Shown here piece by piece: positions 45,128-55,599 of a DNA stretch of 64,000 nucleotides (positions are counted from its first letter, which is position 1; the number at the start of each line of letters is the position of its first letter). The position numbers and the translations under genes are program-made. The stretch is from Paracentrotus lividus. Taxonomy: Eukaryota; Echinodermata; Echinoidea; Camarodonta; Echinidae. The stretch is from assembly GCA_940671915.1 (NCBI GenBank), contig CALNVZ010002279.1:15681-79680 (forward strand), given 5' to 3'. The notes under the pieces were generated by a model. It searched no databases and was not told where the DNA came from. It saw only the letters and a program-made list of their open reading frames with translations.

Positions 45128-46719
45128 CTCACATTATTTTGATGGTCCAAAAATACCAAAAATATCTCCTTTCTTTTTGTAATGGTAGTGCACAGTCTTC
45201 GTCCATGATTATATTTTGTGAGACCTGTATTACATGCCCCCCCCCCCACCCCATAACAAAAATACAAAACAAAGAAACGCACAAAAAAACGACGAGGTCT
45301 ACCAACAGAGATGATAAAAGTAAATGAATCATGACTTTTGTACAAGGGAAAGTTGTTAACGTGTTACATCACAAATCTTCAAGTTGGCCGCGTTGCCAGT
45401 GTGAGGATCTCCATTACATTAGCTGATTAGTGATGTAAAATCTAAATATTCATAACTTCCTTATTATTTAGTTCTTTATTTATTCAACTTCCTCAATATT
45501 GTATTGACTCGTTTGTTTAATTTTTCTATTTTATAACATTTAATTGGTTCCTAGGGTTCCTTTACTCCCCCCCCAAAAAAAAAAAAGATAATAAAAATAT
45601 TGAAAAAAGATAAAAAATAAAACCAAAACAAAAGTTGTCAATTTTGATCATCAATAATTTTTTTCCACTTAGATAGATAGATAAATAGATCATGGTCTTT
45701 ATTGGCAATATTCAAAATGGCAGCCATAGGCTGAAACAAAATGAATTTACAAAGGTATAAAACATTCTTAAAAACTACACAACAGCATTACAAAAATTAA
45801 ATCAACTTGAGAAATATACAATTTAACAATAATACTTAACATTATACAAATAATAGTAAATTGATTAACAAACAAGATTATAGACATACAAGTCAAGGTA
45901 AATTATAGCACAGAATTCATGTTAGGCCGTGTGAGTAAGTCTCAAAGATATACAAATTTCAATTATTATATATTTAAAAATATGGTTACATGCATCAGCA
46001 TTTACGTTAAATAATTTCAGATATATTGTGAATGAAAATTGAAAATTGCGATTCAAATTGGTTTCTGTAATTCAGCTTTCATCGTTAAAGAGCGTATAGC
46101 TTTAAAATATCAAAATGGTATGAAATGTAATTTGTGTACACATTGACATTTACATTAAAAATATACAGGTATATTCAAGTGAGGATTAAAATCGAGAATG
46201 AGTAATGGAATCCAACTGTCATCATTAATAAGTTGGGATATTATCATTGATTATAGTACATAATAATTAGAAAGGGAACTTGTCAAAAGAGAAGTATCAC
46301 TATTATAATTATAATTAAAAATGGTATTACAAGTATTTCCGTAATATTACGTGTGATATTTATGTATAAGTGAAAACTTAAAGAAAAACAAACGAGGGAA
46401 AGACTTTGAATATAAATGGTAAAAGACAAGATATTAGGGAGGATTTGAATATATCATTATAATGGGGTTCGGATACTGATAAATTTGAAGCTTAAACAAT
46501 GAATTGCATAAAAGGCAAAATAGACGTTTTCATGAACATTCTAAGTTAAACGTTTATAGTAGAAAATGAGAAAAGCATTTCTAAGAAGGATAACATGCAT
46601 GCTGAATTATGATTTTTTTTTAATCTTATGATGTCATGGGCAAGATCAAGGGGAGGGGGAAATGCAGTTTTTTTTTCTGTTTTAGTTTCGTTGTTTGTTT
46701 GTTTGTTTGTTTTGTATAG
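45128..46719 (+). other. Intron 1 of lipase gene 2, AT-rich
   Basis: (GATA)-like repeats at 45672-45691, then about 900 bases of very AT-rich sequence and a (GTTT)n tract before the acceptor GTATAG at 46719. No exon seen. Confidence 0.5.
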
Positions 46720-47021
46720 TTGAAGAATTATTTGAGAAGGAGAAAACCTGCTATGATGGCCTAGGCTGCTTCCCCACGAGTTTTCTCAGCTGGCACCACC
46801 GGCAGCCTTCCACACCCGTTGAGATCAACACTACATTTACACTCTTCACTCCGGCAACACGGGAAACGCCTGGAGAGAGTCTTACCATTAATACGAGTCC
46901 AAAGGCCTGGAGGAACTCTTCCTTTGATCCCGGAAAACACACCAAGGTGGCGATCCATGGGTTCCAAGATTCCAGACTCAACACCTATTGGCTTAGAATG
47001 CAGAGTGCCCTTCTTGATATG
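46720..47021 (+). CDS. Lipase gene 2, exon 2
   Basis: Split Val, then EELFEKEKTCYDGLGCF, the diagnostic N-terminus of the family with both Cys. Ends with HTKVAIHGFQDSRLNTYWLR and ALLDM before GTAAAT. Open and undamaged; it retains the His of IHGF that lipase gene 1 has lost. Confidence 0.88.
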
Positions 47022-47109
47022 GTAAATTATTGCCTCATTAGGGGTATTTTTGACATGCATGCAGTTCCCTTGATCATACAATGCTGTCCACCCTATACCC
47101 CTCTTGATA

Positions 47110-47400
47110 TCTGTTCTCATTTTGGAATCTCTCTCCTCCTCCTCTCTTACTATTTATCTCCCCCTCTTTCTTTGTTCCTTACTAACCCCCTCCCCTCCCC
47201 CCCTCTCTCTCTCTCTCTCCTCTCTCTCTCTTTTCCTCCTACCTTTCTTTTTATTTGTCTATAATTTAAGTAAAGTAGCGATAACGAAGAATTCATGTGT
47301 TGTTTTTTCAAAACTTGTTTGCCTATTTCCCTCCTTCCTTCCGTCTTTTCTACCTCCCACCCCCCCCTCTCTCTCTCTCCTCTCCCTCTTGATCAATCTT
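47110..47400. repeat. (CT)n-rich tracts
   Basis: Two pyrimidine-rich stretches (47120-47250 and 47330-47392) in intron 2 of lipase gene 2. The open frames here (Ser/Leu/Phe-rich) are artefacts. Confidence 0.85.
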
Positions 47401-47420
47401 GGATAACAAACGAAATACTG

Positions 47421-47554
47421 GGGGCATTTCATCAAAGGACTTGTCGGATGTTTAACCGACAATTTTGCTCTCAGCCAATCACATGCAAGCATTTCAGTAG
47501 CTTATAACTGTTTGTCGGATAAAACGTCCGACAAGTCCTTTGATGAAATGCCCC
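47421..47554. mobile_element. 134-bp hairpin MITE, CTG flanks
   Basis: GGGGCATTTCATCAAAGGAC mirrors GTCCTTTGATGAAATGCCCC. CTG occurs outside both ends (47418-47420 and 47555-47557). The inner arms share TTGTCGGA. It ends about 40 bp before exon 3 of lipase gene 2. Confidence 0.85.
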
Positions 47555-47596
47555 CTGAAGTGGCTATTTAATCATTCCCCTTGTTTTGTCTTCCAG

Positions 47597-47826
47597 GACA
47601 CCAATGTGATAATGGTTGACTGGAGCCAAGGAGCTGCGACTTATGACTACGACCAGGCCCGTTCTGATACACGCGTGGTCGGCGTCCAGGTGGCGAGGTT
47701 GGTCGAAAGTTTAGCTGAGAATACAGGCACTACGTTAGATCGTGTTCATCTGATTGGCATAGCCTAGGTGCTCATATCGCCGGGTACGCTGGCGAGGCCC
47801 TTGATGGAACCTGGGTAGGATCACAG
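47597..47826 (+). pseudogene. Lipase gene 2, exon 3, frameshifted in the nucleophile motif
   Basis: DTNVIMVDWSQGATYD-type start, then RSDTRVVGVQVARLVESLAE and RVHLIG. The next bases ATAGCCTAGGTGCTCAT give SLGAH only in the +2 frame, and IAGYAGEALDG continues there. A further shift restores GRIT at 47814. The exon is 230 bases; two restored bases would give the 77 codons plus 1 needed for phase. Confidence 0.85.
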
Positions 47827-48099
47827 GTAGGCTAGATACGAGAAATGTCTTTTAAAAAAATACTCATACTAAATTCCTAAATTCATGATCTTTCAATTCC
47901 TTTTGAAAGAAGATGATCAATTTGATATTTCATATAAGAATGATCGTGTTCTAGATCTTCCATTGCCAATTCCTGGACAACTGGAACCATACCAATTCCC
48001 GGGTCAGTCGTATTTCAAACAAAGTCCAAACAAATCTTAACTCGGAACATGAAGATGCGCCACGCTCTTTCGAAGGCTCTGCTGTGCTGGTGGATGTAA

Positions 48100-48305
48100 C
48101 ACAAAGACCTACGATTGATAAAAAGTTACGATTGATTTTTTCCTAGTTAACCTCATGATGGACAGGATGCTCAAAAGATGATCTTAATCCTAACCCTAGC
48201 CCTAACCCTACTCTTTATCATATCCAAATCCTAATCCATGACTGTACCTGGTTTCCAAATGAGGCGACCGAGAAAACTCAATCGTAAGTCTTTGCATTAC
48301 CCCCA
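48100..48305. repeat. Relative of the 15314-15480 MITE, telomere-like words inside
   Basis: AAAGACCTACGATTGATAAA near 48109 and ATCGTAAGTCTTTGCATTAC near 48281 form diverged arms. The centre is AATCCTAACCCTAGCCCTAA (48202-48221). Confidence 0.6.
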
Positions 48306-48406
48306 CAGGTCAAAGAATTAACGGATCTGAGAATGTCTGTCAATTTGGTGTGATGTTCATACTGACTATATACACAGTTTATATACATGACATTCTTATT
48401 CCCTAG

Positions 48407-48547
48407 GTTTGGATCCGGCTGGTCCTGAATTCGAGGTTCTATCACTGGATCGGAGTGCAGATTGATCCAACAGACGCCCTCTTCGTTGATGTTATGCATA
48501 CCGACGGAGAGATCATCATTGCAGGAGGCTTCGGCCTGATGGACGAG
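48407..48547 (+). pseudogene. Lipase gene 2, exon 4, frameshifted
   Basis: Split Gly, LDPAGPEFEVLSLDR with the catalytic Asp, then a frame change near 48453. VQIDPTDALFVDVMHTDGE continues in the next frame to GGFGLMDE and donor GTGAAT. 141 bases, against 164 in lipase gene 1. Confidence 0.82.
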
Positions 48548-49242
48548 GTGAATACATAGGCCTAAGGTCCCAGAAAGCTTTCTTTTTTTTTTAGCTTATA
48601 CACGGTGTACAATCAGGATATTCATGCTTTTGCTATAATTTAATTCATAATAATGTTATCTTTATCTCCTCAAAATATGAAGTGACATTCTTCAGTTGGA
48701 TTTTTCTTAAATAAGCCTGGAATAAGACTATATCAGATTTCGCGTCGTGAATATTCAAAATTGAATGACATACGCCGTTAAAGCCAACCAAACAACAACA
48801 ACAACAACATCGTCACGACTTCGGTTTCTGGTTCTTACACCTTGAAATAAGGTCTCCATAAAATTCTACCGGAACCCATAGCAGCTCTGAAAATGGACTT
48901 ATCTAAAGCCCTAATAATTCTTCTTTATAAAAAAAAAAATAAAAAAAAAATCAATATCTATTATTGATTATATATGAATTATTTTTCCAAACCATTACAT
49001 CACCGGCTTTGAATAGTCTAATTAGAGGTGTGTGTCCAATACATGCGGGTGAAGTTGCGCCATTATTGTGACGTCACTCCACCGTGTTAATCCTCGCATT
49101 AGTCAAAAAGAGTGTAGCCTACTAAACACCATGCATTGAGCACTGTGTTTCTCTTTCAAAGTGATTATAAACCTTCATGAATAAACACTTAAGTTTTCCT
49201 AGGATCCCACATGAAATTAATTAAATCTTTTATTTTTGTTAG

Positions 49243-49545
49243 CTTGGTCACCAGGATTTTTACCCAAATGGAGGCGAATCCCAACCCGGTTGTGACGTCA
49301 TGGACCCTATCTGTGATCACATGCGAGCTCTTGATTTCTTCATCGAGACCGTCTCCCACTCGCCCACTGCGAAATTCGCCCCATTACGAGCGTCGACCAA
49401 CTGGCATCAAATGGAAGATGGTGACTTCTTGCCGTGCAATCAGACGGTACCGTGTCCCAATATGGGATACTGGGCCGATAAGAGGAAAGGCGAGGGTGTC
49501 TACTATCTTGATACGAATGAGAACTCGCCGTACAGTCTGAGTTAG
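49243..49545 (+). CDS. Lipase gene 2, exon 5 (catalytic His)
   Basis: LGHQDFYPNGGESQPGCDVM, then CDHMRALDFFIETV with the catalytic His, NQTVPCPNMGYWADKRKGEG and a stop after NSPYSLS. Open and closely alike to exon 5 of lipase gene 1, but about 16 codons shorter at the end. Confidence 0.88.
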   Translation, partial: LGHQDFYPNGGESQPGCDVMDPICDHMRALDFFIETVSHSPTAKFAPLRASTNWHQMEDGDFLPCNQTVPCPNMGYWADKRKGEGVYYLDTNENSPYSLS

Positions 49546-49609
49546 GGCAGTACACTTTTTTTAAGGGCAGGTTGGATGGTTTGTATGGTTTTTACAGAGA
49601 GACGTCCTT

Positions 49610-49750
49610 CAATCAGATATGTACTTCGAAATACATGAATGGGATTCGAATCTGAGTCCGATCAGAGTCAGTTTGTAGGCTGAAAGATGCAGAGAGTTCC
49701 TGACAATAAGCGTTACTGCTCAACCAACTCCTTTGTCCAGCATAACTTAA
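49610..49750 (-). repeat. tRNA-like short repeat (SINE-like)
   Basis: GGGATTCGAATCTGAGTCCG with a downstream GTCAGTTTGTAGGC. The complement holds a B-box-like AGATTCGAATCCC. Shares its right part with 7859-7880. Not a foldable tRNA. Confidence 0.35.
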
Positions 49751-50980
49751 AGATATATAATTAATTTTACGAATGATTGTAAATAAGTTTATTCGGACGT
49801 TACGATTAAGTGTGCAAACGATATACCATAGACTTACCATAGACTGAGTAACATAAAATTGTATATTTTGTGAAATTTACTGTACAACCTTAAGTTTTTT
49901 TTGTTTTTTTTTGCATTTAGGCACTTGTCTTTCACTCCTCCTCCCACTCCCCACCCCTCCCTACCTGTTATGATAGGGTCATCGCTGTCCCCACAGTCAA
50001 GAGCCATCACTTGGCGGGTAACATACGCCCAATCACACCTGATAACAGATTATTAAACAATATTCCATCCTATCAAATTTTCTTCAATATACTCATGGAA
50101 ATTCTTCCTTTCTTTTTTTTCCCAACTTTTATTGATCATAAACTTGCATTGTCACAACATGATCGAATATCAATCAAATATAAATTTTAGAGTATGAAAC
50201 AAATGACTTGTATCATGATTATGAACAATGAGATGGTGTGACATGTGGTAAAAAAAAAATCGTTAAGATCATTTCAAATGGGATCTTCAAATGGGGGACC
50301 ACTCCAATGAATTTGTTAAGGTTTTATTTTTCTAAGCAATAATTGTATTATTGTATCCTCAACATATCTTATACGTGTTATATGAGAAATAAATTATTAT
50401 AACATGCCATCGATATCAAGTATCAGTACTCTTTTCTTAGTTAATCCGATGCATTAGCTAAAAACCAGTTCATTAACCTGCATCCGAAAATATAACCTCA
50501 TTAACCCCTGTCATAGCTGAAATGCGAGCTAGAATATTTGTTTTTATGTTATACACCAATAGTTCGATTGGACCTTATTAAGCTTTCATCATGTTCATGC
50601 ATTATCGATCCAATTAGTAAGAGCACGGGTAATTTAATTCATTGATTGGTCTAGCCTTGATGTAAGGCTAGTATGATCTTAATTCTCAGTGAAACTAGTA
50701 GCTCTTTGTTTGTTTGTTTTTAAATTCTAGTTCTTTTTTTTTTCATATTATTTTTTTTAAAGAGAGCATAAGAGAGGGTGGGATATACGCTCTATAATTG
50801 CAAGCATCATTTATTTCTTCCTGCACGTACTTGAGGCTAGCTATCCCCTGATCCCAATAGCAATATTCTATTTCGATCTGACCTACAGTAATTTGACGCT
50901 ACCGTATACCCCATATTGTTGATTGTATGATATGACTTAATAAGTCAATATCGCTTCCCCTCACCCTGGAGGAATATTAT
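49751..50980. other. Intergenic between lipase genes 2 and 3
   Basis: AT-rich with poly-T stretches near 49893 and 50735. No coding family seen. Confidence 0.45.
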
Positions 50981-50987
50981 GCAGAAT

Positions 50988-51001
50988 ATTTATATTTTAT
51001 A
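50988..51001 (+). promoter_or_regulatory. Candidate TATA box upstream of the 51077 exon
   Basis: TATTTATATTTTATAAGG (about 50987-51004) lies roughly 75 bases before the ATG, a plausible core promoter with a short 5' leader. Sequence pattern only. Confidence 0.3.
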
Positions 51002-51076
51002 AGGATTGCTCTAGCAAATCTTCAGATTCATCATCAGCTAAACAAAGCTCGCTTTAAACCTTATTTTTGCTGCAAT

Positions 51077-51134
51077 ATGAGGTGTATACCATGGATATAC
51101 GTGGTGGTTATAATATCACTAGGCTTCCAAGTGG
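51077..51134 (+). CDS. Probable first exon of a third lipase-like gene (signal peptide)
   Basis: MRCIPWIYVVVIISLGFQV plus one base, then a strong donor GTAAGT. Length (58 bp) and phase (1) are identical to exon 1 of lipase gene 1, and the hydrophobic run is that of a signal peptide. No matching second exon (CYDG...) is visible in the 13 kb to the window end. Intron 1 of lipase gene 1 spans 6.4 kb, so the rest may lie beyond or be lost. Membership in the lipase family is inferred from position and structure. Confidence 0.5.
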
Positions 51135-51309
51135 GTAAGTTATTTTCCGAACTTAAGGTTGTATTAATATTTTGCTGTTATTACGAGACAATCTATGTAT
51201 ATCGAATTACATGTCTTAATCTCAACATCGACAGGAAATACTGTTTGTTCAGAGGAAAATTCATGACGACGTTTTGCTTCCTGTTAACATTTTTTATTAG
51301 CCCAATCCC

Positions 51310-51335
51310 AATGTCCCCCCCCCTCTCTCTGTCTT

Positions 51336-51368
<33 letters not shown>

Positions 51369-51370
51369 TT
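51310..51370. repeat. (CT)n microsatellite
   Basis: CTCTCTC and CTTTCTCT run just downstream of the 51077 exon. Confidence 0.9.
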
Positions 51371-52339
51371 TAATTTACTTCACTCTACCCATTTCTCTAT
51401 CACAATAAGGCCTACCTCTCTCTATGTACCTCTTTTTTTTTTTTTAAGTATCTCCATTGTTTTCTCTCTCTTATTTTCCATCTTTATTTATTGTTTACAG
51501 CTGTGACAATGCATTATTCACAAACTATCATTTTATTAGGCTATTATTTATTTCTTAAAATGTGAACTGGTGAGTAAGGTGGTGGGGTGCATGATCTGCT
51601 TTGCCTCATATTCAAAAACTTATATACTCATAAACTAGAGTTGCATCTTTTAGCACTAAACGATATTTCATATAGGCCTAATGTCAATTTCAATAAATAT
51701 GCATAATGCTATGTAGACATCGCTGTCAAAATTATTATCAGCAGCAATCCCGGTGACGTTGGATTATTGTGATAGGAATAACATTGATATATCAAATACG
51801 TCGATTATTCATTGAAACGTCATATATATATCAAAAGCATTTATATCGTATTCATGTCGTCGCTAAGGGAAAGTCGAGTTTGCTATTTTTAGAATTTACG
51901 AGGCACCAGAGCTATTGAATGACGGGGAAAGTTCCGGAGTTTCGCAGTGGGGTGTTATTGTTTTGCAACCTGAACTTGAACTTTGAACTTTTATATATTC
52001 GTAATTCCATGGACTCGTTTTAACCATAGTCCAGATTGCCCCGATCTCGTTCAACTTAAAACTTTGATTTTGGACAAAATTTAAAGGGAATTGTCGAAAT
52101 ATTCGTCACACGCGATTCAATAATACGAGAGAACGTCCAAAGAAGGGTGGCGCCGAATTTAAATTATCAAAGAGGGAAGTGGGATTAGATTGCACGTATA
52201 CCGAGTGAGTCAGAAAAATCTACTAGATCAAGGGTAGAATAGCATTTAGCCTATGCCATCTCGGGCTCCATGAACATAATTCCTCCAAACAAATCTATCT
52301 TGCATGACTGTTTGTAATTCTTGGTTGCTAGAAAGTCCA
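51371..52339. other. Intergenic or intronic, no gene recognised
   Basis: AT-rich; no coding family or repeat structure seen apart from a T run at 51431-51446. Confidence 0.4.
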
Positions 52340-52690
52340 GTATCTTTTTAAAGTACCTTAACAAAAGTATCCCGGCAACGACGTCCTATTTTTCTGTTGC
52401 CTTGCTTTGGTTCCCAAAGAATGAGCGGGTTGGCAGAGAGTTTGGGATGTCGCATACAATGACCTGCTAGTTTCGGTCTCGTCATACGAATTTTTACTGA
52501 TACTCGTGGTAAATTGGCATAAAGATTCACATTATTTACAAAGTCATACCAACAGACATTCAGGACTACCCTCAACATTCGTGTGTACACTCCATCCAGT
52601 GCTTTTTCCAGTTTGTATGTTAATGTCCAGGTTTCAGACCCATATTATATTTAAAGTCATTTGTAACCTCTATATTGCCCAAACTGAGGT
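52340..52690 (-). mobile_element. 3' part of a LINE reverse-transcriptase ORF
   Basis: The minus strand reads YTRMLRVVLNVCWYDFVNN, then LPRVSVKIRMTRPKLAGHCM, RHPKL and LILWEPKQGNRKIGRR. This follows the well-known C-terminus of many invertebrate LINE polyproteins (TRML....W.D....LY..LP..S..I..RRL.LAGHC.RH.....LILW.P..G.R..GR). The fragment is open for about 80 codons but truncated. A second partial copy is at 54398-55375. Confidence 0.75.
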
Positions 52691-53379
52691 AGCAATACAT
52701 ATACCTGTAATAAACATGGGTGTCGATGTGGGGTGGGGATGGGGGATGCATCCCCCAATAATTTCGGTGGGGGGATGGTGTGTACAATCATCCCCCCCAA
52801 TATTTTGATATCAAGAAAATAAAAATATCATATTATATGCATATAAATCTACCCATTACAAATTCGTTATCATATTAAACACTTTTTGACATTATTATAT
52901 TATTTGCAGTCTAAAATGCATATTTCTGACATTCAAAAATCCAAAATTTTTCTACACTTTCGTTAATCTCCTTGTGTATGCCTGATATACTTTAGTGACT
53001 ATGTACACAACGTATTACACATATACATCGTGTAGATAATGGAAGGTAGATGTTTCACTATTCACAATTGAAAAAAAAAAAAAAAATTTAAATCGATGAT
53101 AATCAGGGCACCGATCCAGGGTGCATAGGGGACAGGTGCATCGAAAGTAAACTGAAGGCATAAGTATTCTCCCTCAAAAATCCACGATGGTTTTGAAAAA
53201 AATATATAATAAATACTGAAAAGTCTGTAACACTTATTCGGCTCTTCATTGACAACTTTGAAGGTAACTTTTTTTTTACTAAATACCTATTGTTTATATA
53301 ATACCTTCCACTATTCTCGGGGCTAAATGCCCTCTTTTCAAATTAGTCGCTATATAATTTGCTCTCAATTTCAGTATAA

Positions 53380-54215
53380 CTGTTAAAAATTGTCTGAAAT
53401 TTTCAGCTCGCGCTTCGCGCTCGCATAGCATAAGATAGTGCAAACTGCACTCGACTTTGTTCATCTTTTATATTAACGTCACGATGTTACGTTTAAAACA
53501 CCAAACTCCTTCCCGTTTCGTGCTCCATGAGGCTACAAGTATCTTATTTTCATCAGGTCTTTATTATTGAGAAAATTTTCAGCTCGCGCTTCGCGCTCGC
53601 ACAATATTGCCCTATCTGGAATTCGTCCAAATTTATATAGAATTTCGGTTGTTGGCATTACGTCATGATGTTCCGCTTCAAATCACCAGTTAAGCCCGCT
53701 AGCCCTCCATCAATTTCGCTTGCTTATAGTCATGTACGCTACACTATACATAATTCAGTTCAATAATATTGGAAAATTTTAAGTCGCGCTTCGCGCTCGC
53801 ATTACAGCCTTATGAATCCGACGATATAACAAGTACTCATGTGCATCATATATGTACATATGTGTATATCTATAGACATTACATCATGATGCTCCCTTTA
53901 ATAAACCAGATAAAGCTCCTTCCCCGTTTCTCGTTCGCATTATATGTCCCATTTCATGTCACTATTATTGAGAAAAATTTTTCAGCTCGCGCTTCGCGCC
54001 TCGCATAATGAATTTGAAAATATGTACTAGTAGATACTCACATGCATGCGTGTGTGTGTATTATCTGTAGCCATTACATCATCATGGTCCCCCTCCAACA
54101 AACCAGTTAAAACACCTTCCTCGTTTCGCGCTCGCATTATGCTACAAATGCCCCATTTCATGCCACTATTATTGAGAAAATTTTCAGCTCGCGCTTCGCG
54201 CTCGCATTGTACAAT
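53380..54215. repeat. Tandem repeat, unit about 200 bp, with CTCGCGCTTCGCGCTCGC core
   Basis: Five copies of AGCTCGCGCTTCGCGCTCGC or near variants, at 53404, 53580, 53781, 53983 and 54185; spacings about 176, 201, 202 and 202. Each core is preceded by (T)TATTGAGAAAATTTTC. Between cores, ACATCATGATG..CC and CCTTCC(C)CGTTTC segments also recur. A short satellite-like array, possibly inside a larger element bounded by GGTGTCGAT-type ends at about 52719 and 54368. Confidence 0.8.
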
Positions 54216-54397
54216 ACATTTCCCCATATTTATATGCATGTGTGTATACAAGCATTACCCCATCCCAAAAAATGGACACTGCGATCATATACCATCGTAT
54301 GTGTCACATTGAGGAAAAGAGGAAATATCGACGATCATCCCCCCCCCCCAATCGCCAAAACAAATCGACACCGTTGTGTATAAGTGCTATTAATTGC

Positions 54398-55375
54398 TAT
54401 TGTTTACAAAGTCATACCAACAGACATTGAGGGCTACCCTTAGCATACGTGTATAGGGGAGACCGGGGACAATTGTAACACTTTTTTCCAAATTTGACTT
54501 ATCAACTTTATTATAACTAAATACTTGCTTAAAACCAAGTAAAACGAAATTTTGATATCTTAGCTCGACATACGAATAGGTTTGGGTTAAGTAAAACTAC
54601 TTATTTTGAAGCCATTATCATTTCAAAACACGAGGTTGAGTGTTACAATTGCCCCTAAACCAGGGGCAATTGTAACAGACGTACGGGGCAATTGTAACAC
54701 ATGAAATTGTAACATTTTACTTTTCTTTATCAAAGCTATGCACTTGACAGATCCAAGATTTAAACAACATTAACCACATCGGCTAATTATTATAAAACAT
54801 GACAATGCTTGAATTAACTTACATTATATTTTCCACTTGTTATATACATGGCATGGGATTATTGCAGAAGTTTATGTGCTCTGTACGGGCGCTGAATTGT
54901 CCCGGGGCTAGGTACGGGGCAAAAGTATTTCCTAAACGACATTGTTACTATTGCCCCTGTGGTGGGCGACCATATTTGGAGAGATTTTTTTCTATCTTAG
55001 CTTAGGTATTCATCGTTGAAACGTTAGCAAAATATGGCCTAAGAGCATAATTTCCAAATATATGAAAACGACAGTCGTAGCTCATCCACATATTTGTCCA
55101 GAAGAAAAACAATGGGTAATGTGAAATATTACTTTCCTACTCAAAAAACGATTTTTCTGCTGTAGAAAGTTCCACGAACCGTTAAATCTGCTTATACTCA
55201 AACAGCATGAGGAGCGATGAAATGCGCATGCTCTGTACAAATTTTAAGTTTGTAGCGTGTTTCTGCTAGGGATGGGAGCCCCTGTTACAATTGCCCCGTG
55301 TTACAATTGTCCCCGGTCTCCCCTACTCTCCATCCAGTGCTTTTTCCAGTTTTATTGTTAGTGTCCAGAAAAATC
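54398..55375 (-). mobile_element. Second LINE fragment, split by a MITE
   Basis: 54398-54455 and 55326-55370 together match 52530-52617: TTTACAAAGTCATACCAACA, CAGACATT, then TCCATCCAGTGCTTTTTCC. The MITE at 54456-55323 sits exactly at the break. Confidence 0.75.
54456..55323. mobile_element. 868-bp TA-flanked element inserted in a LINE copy
   Basis: GGGGAGACCGGGGACAATTG mirrors CAATTGTCCCCGGTCTCCCC, with TA at 54454-54455 and 55324-55325. An internal hairpin at 54641-54677 (TGTTACAATTGCCCCT and complement) repeats the terminal motif, with another ACGGGGCAATTGTAACAC at 54682. The counterpart at 52580-52600 lacks the insertion and has a single TA (GTGTGTACACTCCATCC). Confidence 0.92.
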
Positions 55376-55599
55376 TAGACACCTAGAAATATGTCAATAA
55401 AAATAAAAACAATTATAAACTCCAAATTATTATACATATTCTGGAAGAGCTACTCTTTCCGCATCCTGTGGAACAAATTTTGTGTGTTATCTTTACGTTG
55501 GGATGAACAGGGTGCATTGTTTGCAAACATGTAAATTTCTAATTGTGCAAAAGCGTCAGTAAAATCAAAATAACAAAAGCTATCGAAAAGCAACTCCAT

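Larger units (their letters stand above)
44245..49545 (+). pseudogene. Pancreatic-lipase-like gene 2, frameshifted
   Basis: Exons 44245-44311, 46720-47021, 47597-47826, 48407-48547 and 49243-49545 reproduce the intron positions and phases of lipase gene 1. It carries the orthodox motifs KTCYDGLGCF, VAIHGF, VIMVDWSQGA, GLDPAGPEF, VDVMHTDGE and CDHMRALDFF. Lesions: one base lost inside the GHSLG codons (47758-47760), a second near 47808-47814, and a third near 48453 (one base gained or two lost). The summed exons total 1043 bases, not a multiple of three. As read it would end at TAG 47765 without an active site. If these are sequencing errors the gene would encode an active secreted lipase. Confidence 0.82.

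Noticed and set aside
48200..48225. Interstitial telomere repeat
   Set aside because: Only two or three imperfect CCCTAA units inside a MITE that also occurs at 15314.
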